From Comamonas fluminis (GTDB lineage: Bacteria > Pseudomonadota > Gammaproteobacteria > Burkholderiales > Burkholderiaceae_C), in NCBI RefSeq assembly GCF_019186805.1, contig NZ_CP066783.1, forward strand, positions 4,353,501 to 4,417,500: 64,000 bases of DNA, written 5' to 3'. A program made the position numbers and the translations under genes. The notes below the pieces were generated by a model. It saw only the letters and a program-made list of their open reading frames with translations. It was not told the DNA's origin and made no database searches. Positions 53,998-64,000 of this stretch are shown one piece after another. Each line of letters begins with the position of its first letter. Positions within the stretch are counted from its first letter, which is position 1.

Positions 53998-54762
53998 GTG
54001 AACTCCAACCCCCGCCAACTGCAACTCGTCGAAGAAGTCCGCGCCCGCCAGTCCACGTCAGTGGAGCAACTGGCCGAAACACTGGGCGTGACCCTGCAGA
54101 CCGTGCGCCGCGATATTCAGAAGCTGGCCGACGCCGGACTGCTGGTGCGCTTTCATGGCGGTGTGCGCGTGCCCAGCGCCACGGTGGAGAACCTGGCTCA
54201 CACCCAGCGCCAGGTGCTGCATGCCGAAGGCAAGATGCGCATTGCCCGCGCCGTGGCCGAGGCCATCCCCAACGGTTGCTCGCTGATTCTGAACATTGGC
54301 ACCACCACCGAGGCCGTGGCCCAGGCGCTGCTGCAGCACAAGGGCCTGCGCGTCATCACCAACAACCTGAATGTGGCCGCCATTCTCAGCAGCAACGCGG
54401 ACTGCGAAGTCATCGTCGCAGGCGGCGTGGTGCGCACGCGTGATCGCGGCATTGTGGGTGAGGCGGCGGTAGATTTCATGCGCCAGTTCAAGGTAGACAT
54501 TGCCGTGATTGGCATCTCTGCTATCGAACCTGATGGCAGCCTGCGCGACTTTGACCTGCGCGAGGTGAAAGTGGCTCAGACCATCATCGGCCAGTCCCGC
54601 GAAGTGTGGCTGGCGGCCGACCACAGCAAGTTCAGCCGCCAGGCCATGGTGGAACTGGCCCGCCTGAACCAGATTGACCGCCTGTTCACCGATGTGCAAC
54701 CTTCTGCGCCCTTCGACGCACTGCTGCGCGACGCCGAAGTGCAGTGCACGATTGCCCAATGA
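53998..54762 (+). CDS. glpR: DeoR-family glycerol-3-phosphate repressor
   Basis: 254 aa. DeoR helix-turn-helix (about 5-58: SVEQLAETLGVTLQTVRRDIQKL) followed by the DeoRC sugar-phosphate sensor domain with LILNIGTTTEAVA and ITNNLNVAAIL. Context with glpD and glpK identifies it as GlpR. I use a GTG at 53998, since homologues start just before NPRQLQLVEEV; there is no clear ribosome binding site. It is cotranscribed with the GNAT gene and glpK. Confidence 0.9.
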   Translation: MNSNPRQLQLVEEVRARQSTSVEQLAETLGVTLQTVRRDIQKLADAGLLVRFHGGVRVPSATVENLAHTQRQVLHAEGKMRIARAVAEAIPNGCSLILNIGTTTEAVAQALLQHKGLRVITNNLNVAAILSSNADCEVIVAGGVVRTRDRGIVGEAAVDFMRQFKVDIAVIGISAIEPDGSLRDFDLREVKVAQTIIGQSREVWLAADHSKFSRQAMVELARLNQIDRLFTDVQPSAPFDALLRDAEVQCTIAQ

Positions 54763-54769
54763 GAGCGCA

Positions 54770-55272
54770 ATGAACTCCTCCCCGCCGTCGAACACCATTC
54801 GCCCCGCCCTGCCCAGCGATGCGGCGGGCATCAGCGAATTGCTGCACGGTATTGGCTGGTTCAAGGCCTATGAAGGCCGCAGCATTGCGCAGAACACCGA
54901 AGCTATCCAGTCCCTGCTGACCAGCGCCCACGCAGAGCCTGAGCGCAGCCTGCTGCTGGTGGCCGAAGACGCCCGCCAGCGCATCAGCGGCTATTGCGCC
55001 ATTCACTGGCTGCCCGTGGCCGTACTGCAGGGCTGGGAAGGCTATGTGAGCGAGTTGTTCATTGCCGAAAGTGCGCGCGGCCTCGGCCTGGGCCAGCAGT
55101 TGCTGGACGCGGCCACCGACGCAGCACGCCAGCGCGACTGCCTGCGCATCTGGCTGGTCAACAACCGCGAGCGCCCGTCCTATGTGCGCGGCTTCTATTC
55201 ACAGCAGGGCTGGGCCGAGCAAGCCGAGATGGCGCGCTTTGTCCTGCCCCTCAGAACAAACAACCATTCTTC

Positions 55273-55276
<4 letters not shown>
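54770..55276 (+). CDS. GNAT-family N-acetyltransferase in the glp operon
   Basis: 168 aa with GNAT motif A ([23 protein letters not shown], about 86-108) and motif B region [23 protein letters not shown]. It starts eight bases after the glpR stop, and its stop overlaps the glpK start (ATGA at 55273-55276), so it is tightly coupled to glycerol kinase. The substrate is unknown. The position suggests a role linked to glycerol metabolism, or simple co-expression. Confidence 0.82.
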
Positions 55277-56790
<1,514 letters not shown>

Positions 56791-57024
56791 TACTGGGCAT
56801 TGCTGCCCCCGGTGATTCGTGCTTACCCTGAGCAATCTGTACCACTGCAGACCTTAGGCAGAGAATGTCCAGCGGGCACCCTGCTCTGGCGAGCAGACAA
56901 GACGGCATGGACATCGCACAAACAATGAGTGCCCACAGAGGAGCAGGACGGAGCCGCTGGCGTCGTGATGACATTCAGGGTTCCGATTGGTTCAGCCAGC
57001 CCATGCTTTCCGGGAGGATTTCAG

Positions 57025-58545
57025 ATGCGACATCCTGATGTGACCGGGCCTTTGACCCGGCTATTGATCGTCCTGTGCCTGTCTCTCTTTGCCATTGCTG
57101 CCCCGACTGCTGCGCACAGTCAGGTCAATCCCGAGATCGCCAATTGCAGCGAACTCAAGGACGAAGCCACGATTACCCAGGCCGACCTGTGCTCGGCGCA
57201 TATTGGCTGCCGCTTTGTACTGGGCGTGCAAAAGACCTGCGCCCGCGCCAAAAGCTATCTGGAGCGGCTGCGTACGGCGATTGGCGAAGGAACGCCCACG
57301 CTTTTCGGGCTTCTGGGCAACCGCAAGGAAGTCACGCCTGACGCTATCTTCACCGCCGCTCTGGGTTCAGACAATATGGCGCAGCAGCGCAACCTGGCAG
57401 GCAACACCAAGTTCCAGCAACAGGCGCAGGATGTTTCGGCCCGCGTGCGTGAAGTTGGCAACAGCAGCGCACTCACGGGCCGCGCGCCTTCAGGAACGGA
57501 CTGGGTCTACTACGGTCAGGCCTCGGGCGGCAAGGCCAGCGGAACAGGCTCCTTTATTTACTCTACTGGCGAAATCCAGCGCGGTCAGTTCAAGAACGAC
57601 AGTCTTGACGGCCCCAGCGAGGTGCTGTTCGCCAGTGGCACGCGGTTCGTTGGTGTGATCAATGAAGACTCGGGGCGACGCGAAGGTCTGCAGGTCGACG
57701 AAGCAGGCTTTGTGCGTGATGGGGTCAGATACTCCGACGGCACATTTATCGGCGTTATGACACGCCCTGATGGCAGCAAGTTTCGCGGCACCATCGACAA
57801 AACCGTGCTCAAGGAAGGGCGTAACTACCGACCCGATGGCAGTCTGAATGAGGAAGGCCGCTACGAAGGTGGCAAGCTCTCCGTCGGCACCCGATACGAC
57901 GCGGCAGGCGTTGCCACTGTCGTCAACCTGCCCGCAGAACGTGAGGCTGCCAAACGCGCAGCCGCTACAGAGCAGCAGCAGCGCAAACAGGACGAAGAGC
58001 AGCGCAAGCGCGAGGCCGCAGCGCAGGCAGAGCAGCAGTTCCGCGCCAGCCTGCAGACCATGAACCCTGGCCAGCTATTTGCCAAGGCCGATGAGCTGAA
58101 TGCGCAGGGCGACCGTAACCACTCACGCGAGGTGCTGCGCACGCTGGTAAGCCGCTTCCCGGACCATGCACTGGCAACCACCGCTGCGCGGCAATTGTCC
58201 GGAGAGACTGGTGCAAGCCCTGCCCCCTCCGGCACATCCACAACCAATACGGCACCCAGAAGCGCTGGCGGTGCCCTGTCTGCCAAGGCCTGCTCGGACA
58301 TGAAACAGGCCGTGATTGCAACCCAGGTTCCGACCAATGCCTCGGTCACTACCAGCATGGAAATCGTCATGTTCATGACCAAGACCACGCTGGACATGAT
58401 TGCGGGCAACTGCCCCACCGAAGGCGCAACACCTGCACAGATCGAGGCCGAGCGGCAGGAGCGCACCCGCCAATACAAGGCCGCCGAAGATGCCTGCAAT
58501 GCCGTGCAGTCTGGCGGACGCCGATGTGTTGCGCAGCGCCATTGA
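57025..58545 (+). CDS. secreted MORN-repeat protein, unknown function
   Basis: 506 aa. A signal peptide (LLIVLCLSLFAIAAPTAAHS) is followed by a Cys-containing region (NCSELKD, CSAHIGCRF, KTCARAK), a block of MORN-like repeats (about 160-300: GKASGTGSFIYSTGEIQRGQF, RYSDGTFIGVMTRPDG, EEGRYEGGKL), a charged coiled coil rich in Gln/Arg/Glu (about 310-345) and a C-terminal Cys-bearing domain. GGGAGG lies eight bases before the ATG at 57025. It may be an envelope scaffold. No operon partners. Confidence 0.75.
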   Translation: MRHPDVTGPLTRLLIVLCLSLFAIAAPTAAHSQVNPEIANCSELKDEATITQADLCSAHIGCRFVLGVQKTCARAKSYLERLRTAIGEGTPTLFGLLGNRKEVTPDAIFTAALGSDNMAQQRNLAGNTKFQQQAQDVSARVREVGNSSALTGRAPSGTDWVYYGQASGGKASGTGSFIYSTGEIQRGQFKNDSLDGPSEVLFASGTRFVGVINEDSGRREGLQVDEAGFVRDGVRYSDGTFIGVMTRPDGSKFRGTIDKTVLKEGRNYRPDGSLNEEGRYEGGKLSVGTRYDAAGVATVVNLPAEREAAKRAAATEQQQRKQDEEQRKREAAAQAEQQFRASLQTMNPGQLFAKADELNAQGDRNHSREVLRTLVSRFPDHALATTAARQLSGETGASPAPSGTSTTNTAPRSAGGALSAKACSDMKQAVIATQVPTNASVTTSMEIVMFMTKTTLDMIAGNCPTEGATPAQIEAERQERTRQYKAAEDACNAVQSGGRRCVAQRH

Positions 58546-58620
58546 CAGACAGCACACTCAATTACTACTAAATCAATAGCAAACTACTTTTAAAGTACAT
58601 AGGCATACGGCCAGAAACAT

Positions 58621-58650
58621 AAAAAAAGGATGCCCTAGGCATCCTTTTTT
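58621..58650. terminator. bidirectional terminator
   Basis: AAAAAAGGATGCC / GGCATCCTTTTTT with loop CTA, between the convergent MORN-protein gene and aqpZ. Both strands end in a T-run. Confidence 0.9.
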
Positions 58651-58669
58651 GTCACTGCGATCGACCTAC

Positions 58670-59368
58670 TCAGTCGTCATCGCCCAGCAGCGCCTTGTGA
58701 ATCAGCGCGCCGATGATGGCGCCCACGATGGGAGCCAGCCAGAACAGCCACAGCTGCTCCAGCGCAATCGAGGGGCCAAACAGCGCAGGGCCTGTGCTTC
58801 GGGCAGGGTTGACCGAGGTGTTGGTCACGGGAATCGAAATCAGGTGAATCAGCGTCAGGCACAGGCCGATGCTCATGCCAGCAAAGCCCACTGCGGCCTT
58901 TTTGGTGGTGGAGCCGAGAATGACCAGCAGGAACACCGCCGTCAGCACCACTTCCGTGACCAGCGCAGCCGTCATATTGAACTTGCCGGGGGAATGCTCA
59001 CCAAAGCCATTGGTGGCCAGGTCCGTCACATTGGCACCCGCCTTGCCTGTGGCAATCAGGTACAGCACCGCCGCTGCTGCAATCGCGCCCAGCACCTGGG
59101 AAATGATGTAGCCAGGCAGCTCTGCTGCACGAAAACGCCCGGCCACCGTCAGCCCCACAGAGACCGCCGGGTTGAAGTGGCCGCCAGAGACGGGGCCAAA
59201 GGCATAGGCGCCCGTCAGCACCGTCAGACCAAACGCCAGCGACACCCCCAGCAGGCCGATGCCCACCTCAGGAAAGGCCGCCGCCAGCACTGCGCTGCCG
59301 CAGCCACCAAACGTGAGCCAGAACGTGCCCAGAAACTCCGCAGACCACTTTTTGACATTGGATGCCAT
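58670..59368 (-). CDS. aqpZ: aquaporin Z
   Basis: 232 aa with six transmembrane segments and two NPA half-helices ([11 protein letters not shown] and [11 protein letters not shown]). The residues around the selectivity filter ([15 protein letters not shown]) match water-specific AqpZ rather than GlpF. GGGAGA precedes the ATG. It gives rapid osmotic water flow. Location near glpK is probably coincidental, given convergent orientation and the intervening terminator. Confidence 0.92.
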   Translation of the reverse strand: MASNVKKWSAEFLGTFWLTFGGCGSAVLAAAFPEVGIGLLGVSLAFGLTVLTGAYAFGPVSGGHFNPAVSVGLTVAGRFRAAELPGYIISQVLGAIAAAAVLYLIATGKAGANVTDLATNGFGEHSPGKFNMTAALVTEVVLTAVFLLVILGSTTKKAAVGFAGMSIGLCLTLIHLISIPVTNTSVNPARSTGPALFGPSIALEQLWLFWLAPIVGAIIGALIHKALLGDDD

Positions 59369-59482
59369 GATTGCTATCTCCCGCTCTCTTAAATTGAATG
59401 CAAGCCAATGCAGCCCTGCACCGCACAGAGCGCACCGCTGCGCATCTTAGGAATTGCCTTGCGAAATGCACAAGACACAAAT

Positions 59483-60655
59483 GTGAACAATCTGCGGCAA
59501 TGCGCGCTGATTCCAGCCTTATTGGTCACGGCTTTGCTCGCCGGCTGCGCTGCGGGCCTGCCAGCCTCCAAGCGGATCTGCAGCAGCCCTGAAGCCAGCC
59601 CCTGGACGCTGCTGGGCGAGCTGCGCTGGCCGCATGACCTGTTGTTTGCGGGCACCACGGTGGGCGGCATTTCAGCCATCGACTACGACCGCGCCAGCGG
59701 CCTGTACTACCTGGCCAGCGATGACCGTTCCACGCACGACCCCGCACGCCTGTACACCGCCCGCATCCGCTATGACGCCACAGGCCTGCACACCGTCAGC
59801 CTGCAGCAGCGCATTACCTTGCTTAGCGCCAGACAGCAGCCGTTTGCTCCCGGCAAAAATCCAGAGCCCGGTGTGGCAACACCCGATGCCGAAGCCCTGC
59901 GCGTGCTGCCAGACGGGCAGTCTTTGCTATGGAGTTCGGAGGGTGACTTTGCACGCGGCTTTGGCCCACAGCTGATTCAATCGGGCATGGACGGGCAATG
60001 GCTGCGCGAATGGCCACTGCCGCCCGGCCACGCTCTCAGCAGCGCCAAGGGGGAAGGCCCGCGCAACAATTTCACGTTGGAAGGCATGGCGCTGAGCGAA
60101 GACGGCCAAACGCTGTGGACGGCCATGGAAGCGCCGCTGCAGCAGGATGGCCCCATGCCCGCCCCCGGCAAAACCGGCGGGCCCATCCGCATCACCGCCT
60201 ATGACGTGGCCACGCAGCAGCCGGTGCGCCAGCTGGCCTATGTGCCCGATGCTTTGCCATCGAACCTGTGGATACAGCGCCGTGCCCTCAACGGCGTCAG
60301 CGAGATACTGGCCGACAGACCCGACCACCTGCTGGTGCTGGAGCGCTCTTTTGCGCCGCCGCTGCGGTTTGGTGCGCGCATCTACCGCATCAGCACACGC
60401 CCAGATATCAACACGCTAAACACGCCACAACTCCATTCAGATAAGCGTGAGGCGCTATCAAAAACGCTAGTACTGGATCTGGCCGATGCAGGCCTGCAAT
60501 CGGTGGACAACATCGAGGGCATGAGCTGGGGACCGCCCCTGCCCGATGGGCGCCGCGTGCTGCTGCTGGTCAGCGACAACAACTTCAACCCCGCCGAGGT
60601 GACGCAATTCGTTGCGCTGCGCCAAGAAGCTGGCAGTTGCGCCGCAGGTTTATAG
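59483..60655 (+). CDS. phytase-like esterase-like lipoprotein
   Basis: About 390 aa. With the GTG at 59483 the protein begins with a lipoprotein signal (ALIPALLVTALLAGC); an ATG at 59408 would add 25 residues that do not look like part of a signal. The rest is the beta-propeller 'esterase-like activity of phytase' domain: GGISAIDYDRASGLYYLASDD, NFTLEGMALSEDGQTLWTAMEA, NIEGMSWGP. The substrate is not known. Residues near LHSDKREALSKTLV are encoded by a piece that resembles the small dispersed repeat (60440-60473). Confidence 0.75.
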   Translation: MNNLRQCALIPALLVTALLAGCAAGLPASKRICSSPEASPWTLLGELRWPHDLLFAGTTVGGISAIDYDRASGLYYLASDDRSTHDPARLYTARIRYDATGLHTVSLQQRITLLSARQQPFAPGKNPEPGVATPDAEALRVLPDGQSLLWSSEGDFARGFGPQLIQSGMDGQWLREWPLPPGHALSSAKGEGPRNNFTLEGMALSEDGQTLWTAMEAPLQQDGPMPAPGKTGGPIRITAYDVATQQPVRQLAYVPDALPSNLWIQRRALNGVSEILADRPDHLLVLERSFAPPLRFGARIYRISTRPDINTLNTPQLHSDKREALSKTLVLDLADAGLQSVDNIEGMSWGPPLPDGRRVLLLVSDNNFNPAEVTQFVALRQEAGSCAAGL

Positions 60656-60709
60656 TGCCAGTCCGGGCCTGATGTGCAGACCCATCTTTGCAGACCGAAT
60701 CACCAGATC

Positions 60710-61549
60710 ATGAGCCAGACGAACACCTCGCACACCGCATTCCCTCCCATCGCTTTCATCGGCGGCGGCAATATGGCCAGCGCCATCATGGGCGGACTGA
60801 TCCGCCAGGGTGTTCCGGCCAGCCGCATCACCGTGGTCGAGCCTTTTGAAGCAGCACGCGAAGCGCTGAAAACCCACTTCGGCATCGATGCCCTGCCCGC
60901 TGCAACCGATGCGCTGCAAAGCGCGCAACTGGTGGTCTGGGCCGTCAAGCCCCAGACCTTCAAAGACGCGGCCGCCCCCGTCGCCGCCTTCACCCGCAAT
61001 GCCCTGCACCTGAGCGTGGCCGCAGGCATCACCACCGAAAGCGTGGCCGGCTGGACGGGCACGCAGCGCATCGTGCGCGCCATGCCCAATACGCCAGCAC
61101 TGGTGGGCAAGGGCATGACCGGCCTGTTTGCCCGCCCCGAGGTGGATGCTGCCAGCAAAGCTCTGATTGAAGCCGTGATTGGCAGCACGGGCGAGCTGAC
61201 CTGGGTGGACCAGGAAGAGCACCTGGACGCCGTGACCGCCCTGTCCGGCTCCGGCCCCGCCTATGTGTTTCTGTTCCTGGAAGCCATGACACAGGCGGGT
61301 GTGGACATGGGCCTGAGCGCCGAGCAAAGCTACAAGCTGGCCGTGGCCACGTTTGCAGGCGGTGCGGAACTGGCAGCGCGATCGACCGAAAGCGCCGAAG
61401 TGTTGCGCCAGCGCGTGACCAGCAAGGGAGGCACCACCTACGCAGCCATCACCCATATGCAAGAGAACAAATTGCCCGAGACCTTTATCGCTGCGATGCG
61501 AAAAGCCGAAAAGCGCGCCCAGGAACTGGCCGCAGAATTTGGCAAATAA
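60710..61549 (+). CDS. proC: pyrroline-5-carboxylate reductase
   Basis: 279 aa. The NADPH-binding motif is IAFIGGGNMASAIMGG, followed by RAMPNTPALVGKGMTG and the C-terminal signature ALSGSGPAYVFLFLEAM. It carries out the last step of proline synthesis. The ATG at 60710 precedes MSQTNTSH and a short leader before the Rossmann core. It stands 54 bases after the phytase-like gene and ends at a strong terminator. Confidence 0.95.
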   Translation: MSQTNTSHTAFPPIAFIGGGNMASAIMGGLIRQGVPASRITVVEPFEAAREALKTHFGIDALPAATDALQSAQLVVWAVKPQTFKDAAAPVAAFTRNALHLSVAAGITTESVAGWTGTQRIVRAMPNTPALVGKGMTGLFARPEVDAASKALIEAVIGSTGELTWVDQEEHLDAVTALSGSGPAYVFLFLEAMTQAGVDMGLSAEQSYKLAVATFAGGAELAARSTESAEVLRQRVTSKGGTTYAAITHMQENKLPETFIAAMRKAEKRAQELAAEFGK

Positions 61550-61576
61550 AAAAACCGGCCCAGGCCGGTTTTTTTG
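61548..61576 (+). terminator. proC terminator
   Basis: ACCGGCC / GGCCGGT with a two-base loop, flanked by AAAAAAA and TTTTTTT; overlaps the last codons region of proC and can act in both directions. Confidence 0.9.
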
Positions 61577-61587
61577 AGTCTTTTATG

Positions 61588-61628
61588 TCTCTAGCGCTTA
61601 TTCATCAGTCGCTAGCGGCTATCAAAAC
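61588..61628. repeat. dispersed small repeat between proC and ubiA
   Basis: CTCTAGCGCTTATTCATCAGTCGCTAGCGGCTATCAAAAC: an imperfect hairpin with the AGCGCTTAT/CTATCAAAA core of the small repeat family, lying directly before the ubiA stop. Confidence 0.6.
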
Positions 61629-61632
61629 AGGA

Positions 61633-62529
61633 CTACTTCAACGCAAAGCCCAGCGCTACGCCTGCAAAAATCACAGCCCCAATCCAGTGGCTTTTACTGA
61701 AGGCGACAAAGCAGCCCTCACGCGTGCGGTGGCGAATCAGCGTGTAGTGCCAGCCAATCTGCGCCGCCGCCACAGCCATGCCCAGCCAGAAGGGCCAGCC
61801 CAGCTGGTACGGTGCCAGCACCCAGGCAATCAGGGCCCAGCACAGCACAAAAAAGCCCATCACACCCACCACATCAAAGCGGCCCAGGGTGATGGCCGAG
61901 GTCTTCATGCCGATTTTCAGGTCGTCATCACGGTCCACCATGGCGTATTCGGTGTCATAGGCCAGCACCAGAAACATATTGGCCAGCCACAGCGTCCAGG
62001 CCGTGGCGTTGACCTCACCCGTCACCGCAGCAAAGGCGATCACGATGCCGAAGTTGAACGCAATGCCCAGAAAGGCCTGGGGCATGGCAAAAAAGCGCTT
62101 GGTAAACGGGTAGAGGATGGTGAACAGCACGGCAGGCACCGACCAGGCCACCGCCTCCCAGCGGGTGGAAAGCACCAGCGCGAACGAGATCAGCGTCAGC
62201 ACCAGGCCGACCATGGCAGCTTCCTTGACCGAAACCTGCCCGCTGGTGATGGGGCGCTTGGTCGTACGCTTGACGTGCTTGTCAAAGTCGCGGTCGGCAA
62301 TGTCATTGATGGTGCAGCCCGCGCTGCGCATCAGCACCGTGCCCAGCACAAACACCACCAGCAGGTGCCAGCCCGGAAAGCCATTGGAAGCCACCCACAG
62401 CGCCACCAGCGTGGGCCAGACCAGCACCAGCCAGCCAGCGGGCCGATCAAAGCGAATCAGGTCCAGATACAGCGAAAGACGGCTGCGCTGAGGCGCAGGT
62501 GCTGGCGATGTGGGAGTGGAAGCAGTCAT
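61633..62529 (-). CDS. ubiA: 4-hydroxybenzoate octaprenyltransferase
   Basis: 298 aa membrane prenyltransferase of ubiquinone synthesis. Both Asp-rich motifs are present: [19 protein letters not shown] and [19 protein letters not shown]. Eight to nine hydrophobic segments follow [15 protein letters not shown]. The ATG at 62529 gives a short Pro/Ala-rich cytoplasmic leader; the long upstream frame is not likely coding. It is read in the same direction as oxyR but separated by a terminator. Confidence 0.94.
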   Translation of the reverse strand: MTASTPTSPAPAPQRSRLSLYLDLIRFDRPAGWLVLVWPTLVALWVASNGFPGWHLLVVFVLGTVLMRSAGCTINDIADRDFDKHVKRTTKRPITSGQVSVKEAAMVGLVLTLISFALVLSTRWEAVAWSVPAVLFTILYPFTKRFFAMPQAFLGIAFNFGIVIAFAAVTGEVNATAWTLWLANMFLVLAYDTEYAMVDRDDDLKIGMKTSAITLGRFDVVGVMGFFVLCWALIAWVLAPYQLGWPFWLGMAVAAAQIGWHYTLIRHRTREGCFVAFSKSHWIGAVIFAGVALGFALK

Positions 62530-62623
62530 GACAGGGGCAAGTTCAAAGTTCGGCGCAGCTCCATTGTGCCGCGCATGGCGGCAATCCTCTCTGGCGTGCG
62601 CAACCCACCCCTCTCGCGGCCAT

Positions 62624-62648
62624 GAAAAAAGGCCGCATGCGCGGCCCT
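62624..62648 (-). terminator. oxyR terminator
   Basis: GGCCGC / GCGGCC around a short loop; the minus strand continues with TTTTTTCATG. It lies 20 bases after the oxyR stop. Confidence 0.75.
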
Positions 62649-62668
62649 TATTCGTGGATGTCTGCCGA

Positions 62669-63637
62669 TTATTCCGACAGGCGCTGCACGCCGGGCAGCG
62701 GGCAGGCATAGACGGCGTTGCGCAGTGCAGCAATCGCCTCATAGCGCGTGAAACTGCGGCGCCATGCCAGCACCACACGGCGCGTAGGCGGGGCGATGCC
62801 GTCTTCCTCATGAATGGGCAGATAGCGAATATGTGGCTCATCGCCCTTGCGGCGACGTTCCGTAGGCGCCAGCGCGTCTTCAGGCACGGACAGGCGCGGC
62901 ACCAGGGTCACGCCCATGCCGGCGGCCACCATGTGCTTGATGGTCTCCAGCGAGGAGCCTTCGAACGTGCGGCGAATGCCTTCCGAATTGCTGGCGCAGC
63001 GCGCAAATTCGGGGCAGACCTCCAGCACGTGGTCGCGAAAGCAGTGGCCCGCGCCCAGCAGCAGCATGGTTTCGTTCTTGAGGTCTGTGGTGGACAGGCT
63101 TTTTTTCTGTGCCAGCGGGTGACCACTGGGCACGGCGGCCATGAAGGGCTCGTCGTACAGCGGCGCCAGCGCCAGACCGGTGTCCGGGAAGGGCTCGGCC
63201 ATGATGGCGCAGTCAATTTCACCGGTGCGCAGCATCTCCAGCAGCTTGACAGTGAAGTTCTCCTGCAGCATCAGCGGCATCTGCGGCGTGTTCTTGATGG
63301 AGTTGCGCACCAGCTCAGGCAGCAGATAGGGGCCGATGGTGTAGATCACACCCAGCGTCAGCACGCCGGACAGAGGATCCTTGCCGCGCTTGGCAATTTC
63401 CTTGATTTCGTTGGCCTGCTCCAGCACGCTTTGCGCCTGTCGCACAATTTCCTCACCCAGAGAGGTCACCGAAACCTCACCAGCGCTGCGCTCGAAGAGC
63501 TTGACGTCCAGCTCTTCTTCCAGCTTCTTGATGGCCACGGACAGCGTGGGTTGAGAGACGTAGCAAGCCTCGGCAGCTCGGCCAAAGTGCTTTTCACGCG
63601 CCACGGCCACGATGTACTTCAATTCGGTAAGGGTCAT
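62669..63637 (-). CDS. oxyR: hydrogen peroxide sensor OxyR
   Basis: 322 aa LysR-type regulator. HTH in [23 protein letters not shown]. The redox cysteines are visible in [17 protein letters not shown], nine residues apart as C199 and C208 of E. coli OxyR. It forms a disulfide with peroxide and activates catalase, ahpC and related genes. The ATG at 63637 starts [13 protein letters not shown]; longer frames are not supported. recG lies immediately upstream in the same orientation, a frequent pairing in beta- and gammaproteobacteria. Confidence 0.95.
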   Translation of the reverse strand: MTLTELKYIVAVAREKHFGRAAEACYVSQPTLSVAIKKLEEELDVKLFERSAGEVSVTSLGEEIVRQAQSVLEQANEIKEIAKRGKDPLSGVLTLGVIYTIGPYLLPELVRNSIKNTPQMPLMLQENFTVKLLEMLRTGEIDCAIMAEPFPDTGLALAPLYDEPFMAAVPSGHPLAQKKSLSTTDLKNETMLLLGAGHCFRDHVLEVCPEFARCASNSEGIRRTFEGSSLETIKHMVAAGMGVTLVPRLSVPEDALAPTERRRKGDEPHIRYLPIHEEDGIAPPTRRVVLAWRRSFTRYEAIAALRNAVYACPLPGVQRLSE

Positions 63638-63825
63638 AGAGACTTTGTGATGGGGGCCATCAATAACAGCAGGAATTGTGCAATTGCGGGCCGCCTGCCT
63701 GCAAGATATATGGAGGCAGACACTCCCAATACAGGCATTCAACCACAAATCCATTCGGCGAAGGATTACAGAAGGTTCGTAAATTGCTTTGGAATTTACG
63801 TTTTAAAACATCCTTTTACAAGACT
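63638..63825. other. recG-oxyR intergenic region
   Basis: 188 bases, AT-rich at 63770-63820, with no gene. The oxyR promoter and autoregulatory site are expected here, but I see no secure OxyR motif. Confidence 0.4.
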
Positions 63826-64000
63826 TCATGCTTTTAGATATTCCGCCTTGCCGCCCAGCCAGCGGCTGACATGGCGCGCAGCCAGCGCCGGATACTGCTC
63901 CAGCATGTGCGGCGCCAGCTCACGCGCCCAGTCCAGCAGCAGCACATCCTGCTCCAGATCCGCAAAGCGCAGCATGGCAGCGCCCGACTGGCGTGCGCCC
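63826..64000 (-). CDS. recG: ATP-dependent DNA helicase RecG (C-terminal part)
   Basis: Only the last 58 codons are in the window; the gene runs out at the right edge. The frame reads QSGAAMLRFADLEQDVLLL and ends RHVSRWLGGKAEYLKA, which matches the end of RecG. RecG remodels stalled replication forks. Position directly upstream of oxyR supports the call. Confidence 0.85.
   Translation of the reverse strand, partial: GARQSGAAMLRFADLEQDVLLLDWARELAPHMLEQYPALAARHVSRWLGGKAEYLKA

Overview
The window looks like chromosomal DNA of a Comamonadaceae betaproteobacterium, most likely Comamonas or a close relative. The evidence is high-GC coding, an alpha/spc ribosomal operon with an initiator tRNA downstream, oxyR next to recG, pilT-pilU, the acnD-prpF form of the methylcitrate pathway, and two families of small dispersed repeats that I associate with Comamonadaceae. 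The genus is an inference, since no 16S gene is present.

Left part (0.1-16 kb). msuE and metR are divergent. A methylcitrate (propionate) operon, prpC-gntR-acnD-prpF-lyase, lies on the minus strand opposite a RamB/ScfR-type regulator, and their shared intergenic region holds three copies of a TTGCGAAGT motif. A GNAT gene follows. Next comes a cobalamin riboswitch in front of an importer cassette: binding protein (frameshifted), FecCD permease, ATPase, a pseudoazurin-like cupredoxin and an OprD-type porin.

Island (about 16-25 kb). Lower-GC DNA carries an operon of three different tyrosine recombinases plus a small helix-turn-helix protein. This is the ginABCD signature of GInt genomic islands. 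A fifth gene of about 99 codons at the head of that operon has been split by an IS2-like element and can be rebuilt exactly across the insertion. The left part of the island has an XRE regulator, one orphan gene and decayed IS110 and IS481 remnants.

Middle (25-42.5 kb). There is a small secreted protein, a class V aminotransferase, and a catabolic-looking cluster of single-chain acyl-CoA carboxylase, CoA ligase, TetR regulator with twin operators and LivK-type binding protein. Then follow yggS, pilT, pilU, a 3-hydroxyisobutyrate dehydrogenase-like gene, dolP, a diaA/gmhA-type SIS gene, yraN, rsmI and a yegD-like Hsp70.

Right part (42.5-64 kb). tRNA-fMet(CAT), then the alpha and spc ribosomal operons (rplQ to rplN, with secY and rpmJ) on the minus strand with a clear sigma70 promoter. 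After that come glpD opposite glpR-GNAT-glpK, a secreted MORN-type protein, aqpZ, a phytase-like lipoprotein, proC, ubiA, oxyR and the 3' end of recG. No CRISPR array, rRNA or prophage was seen.
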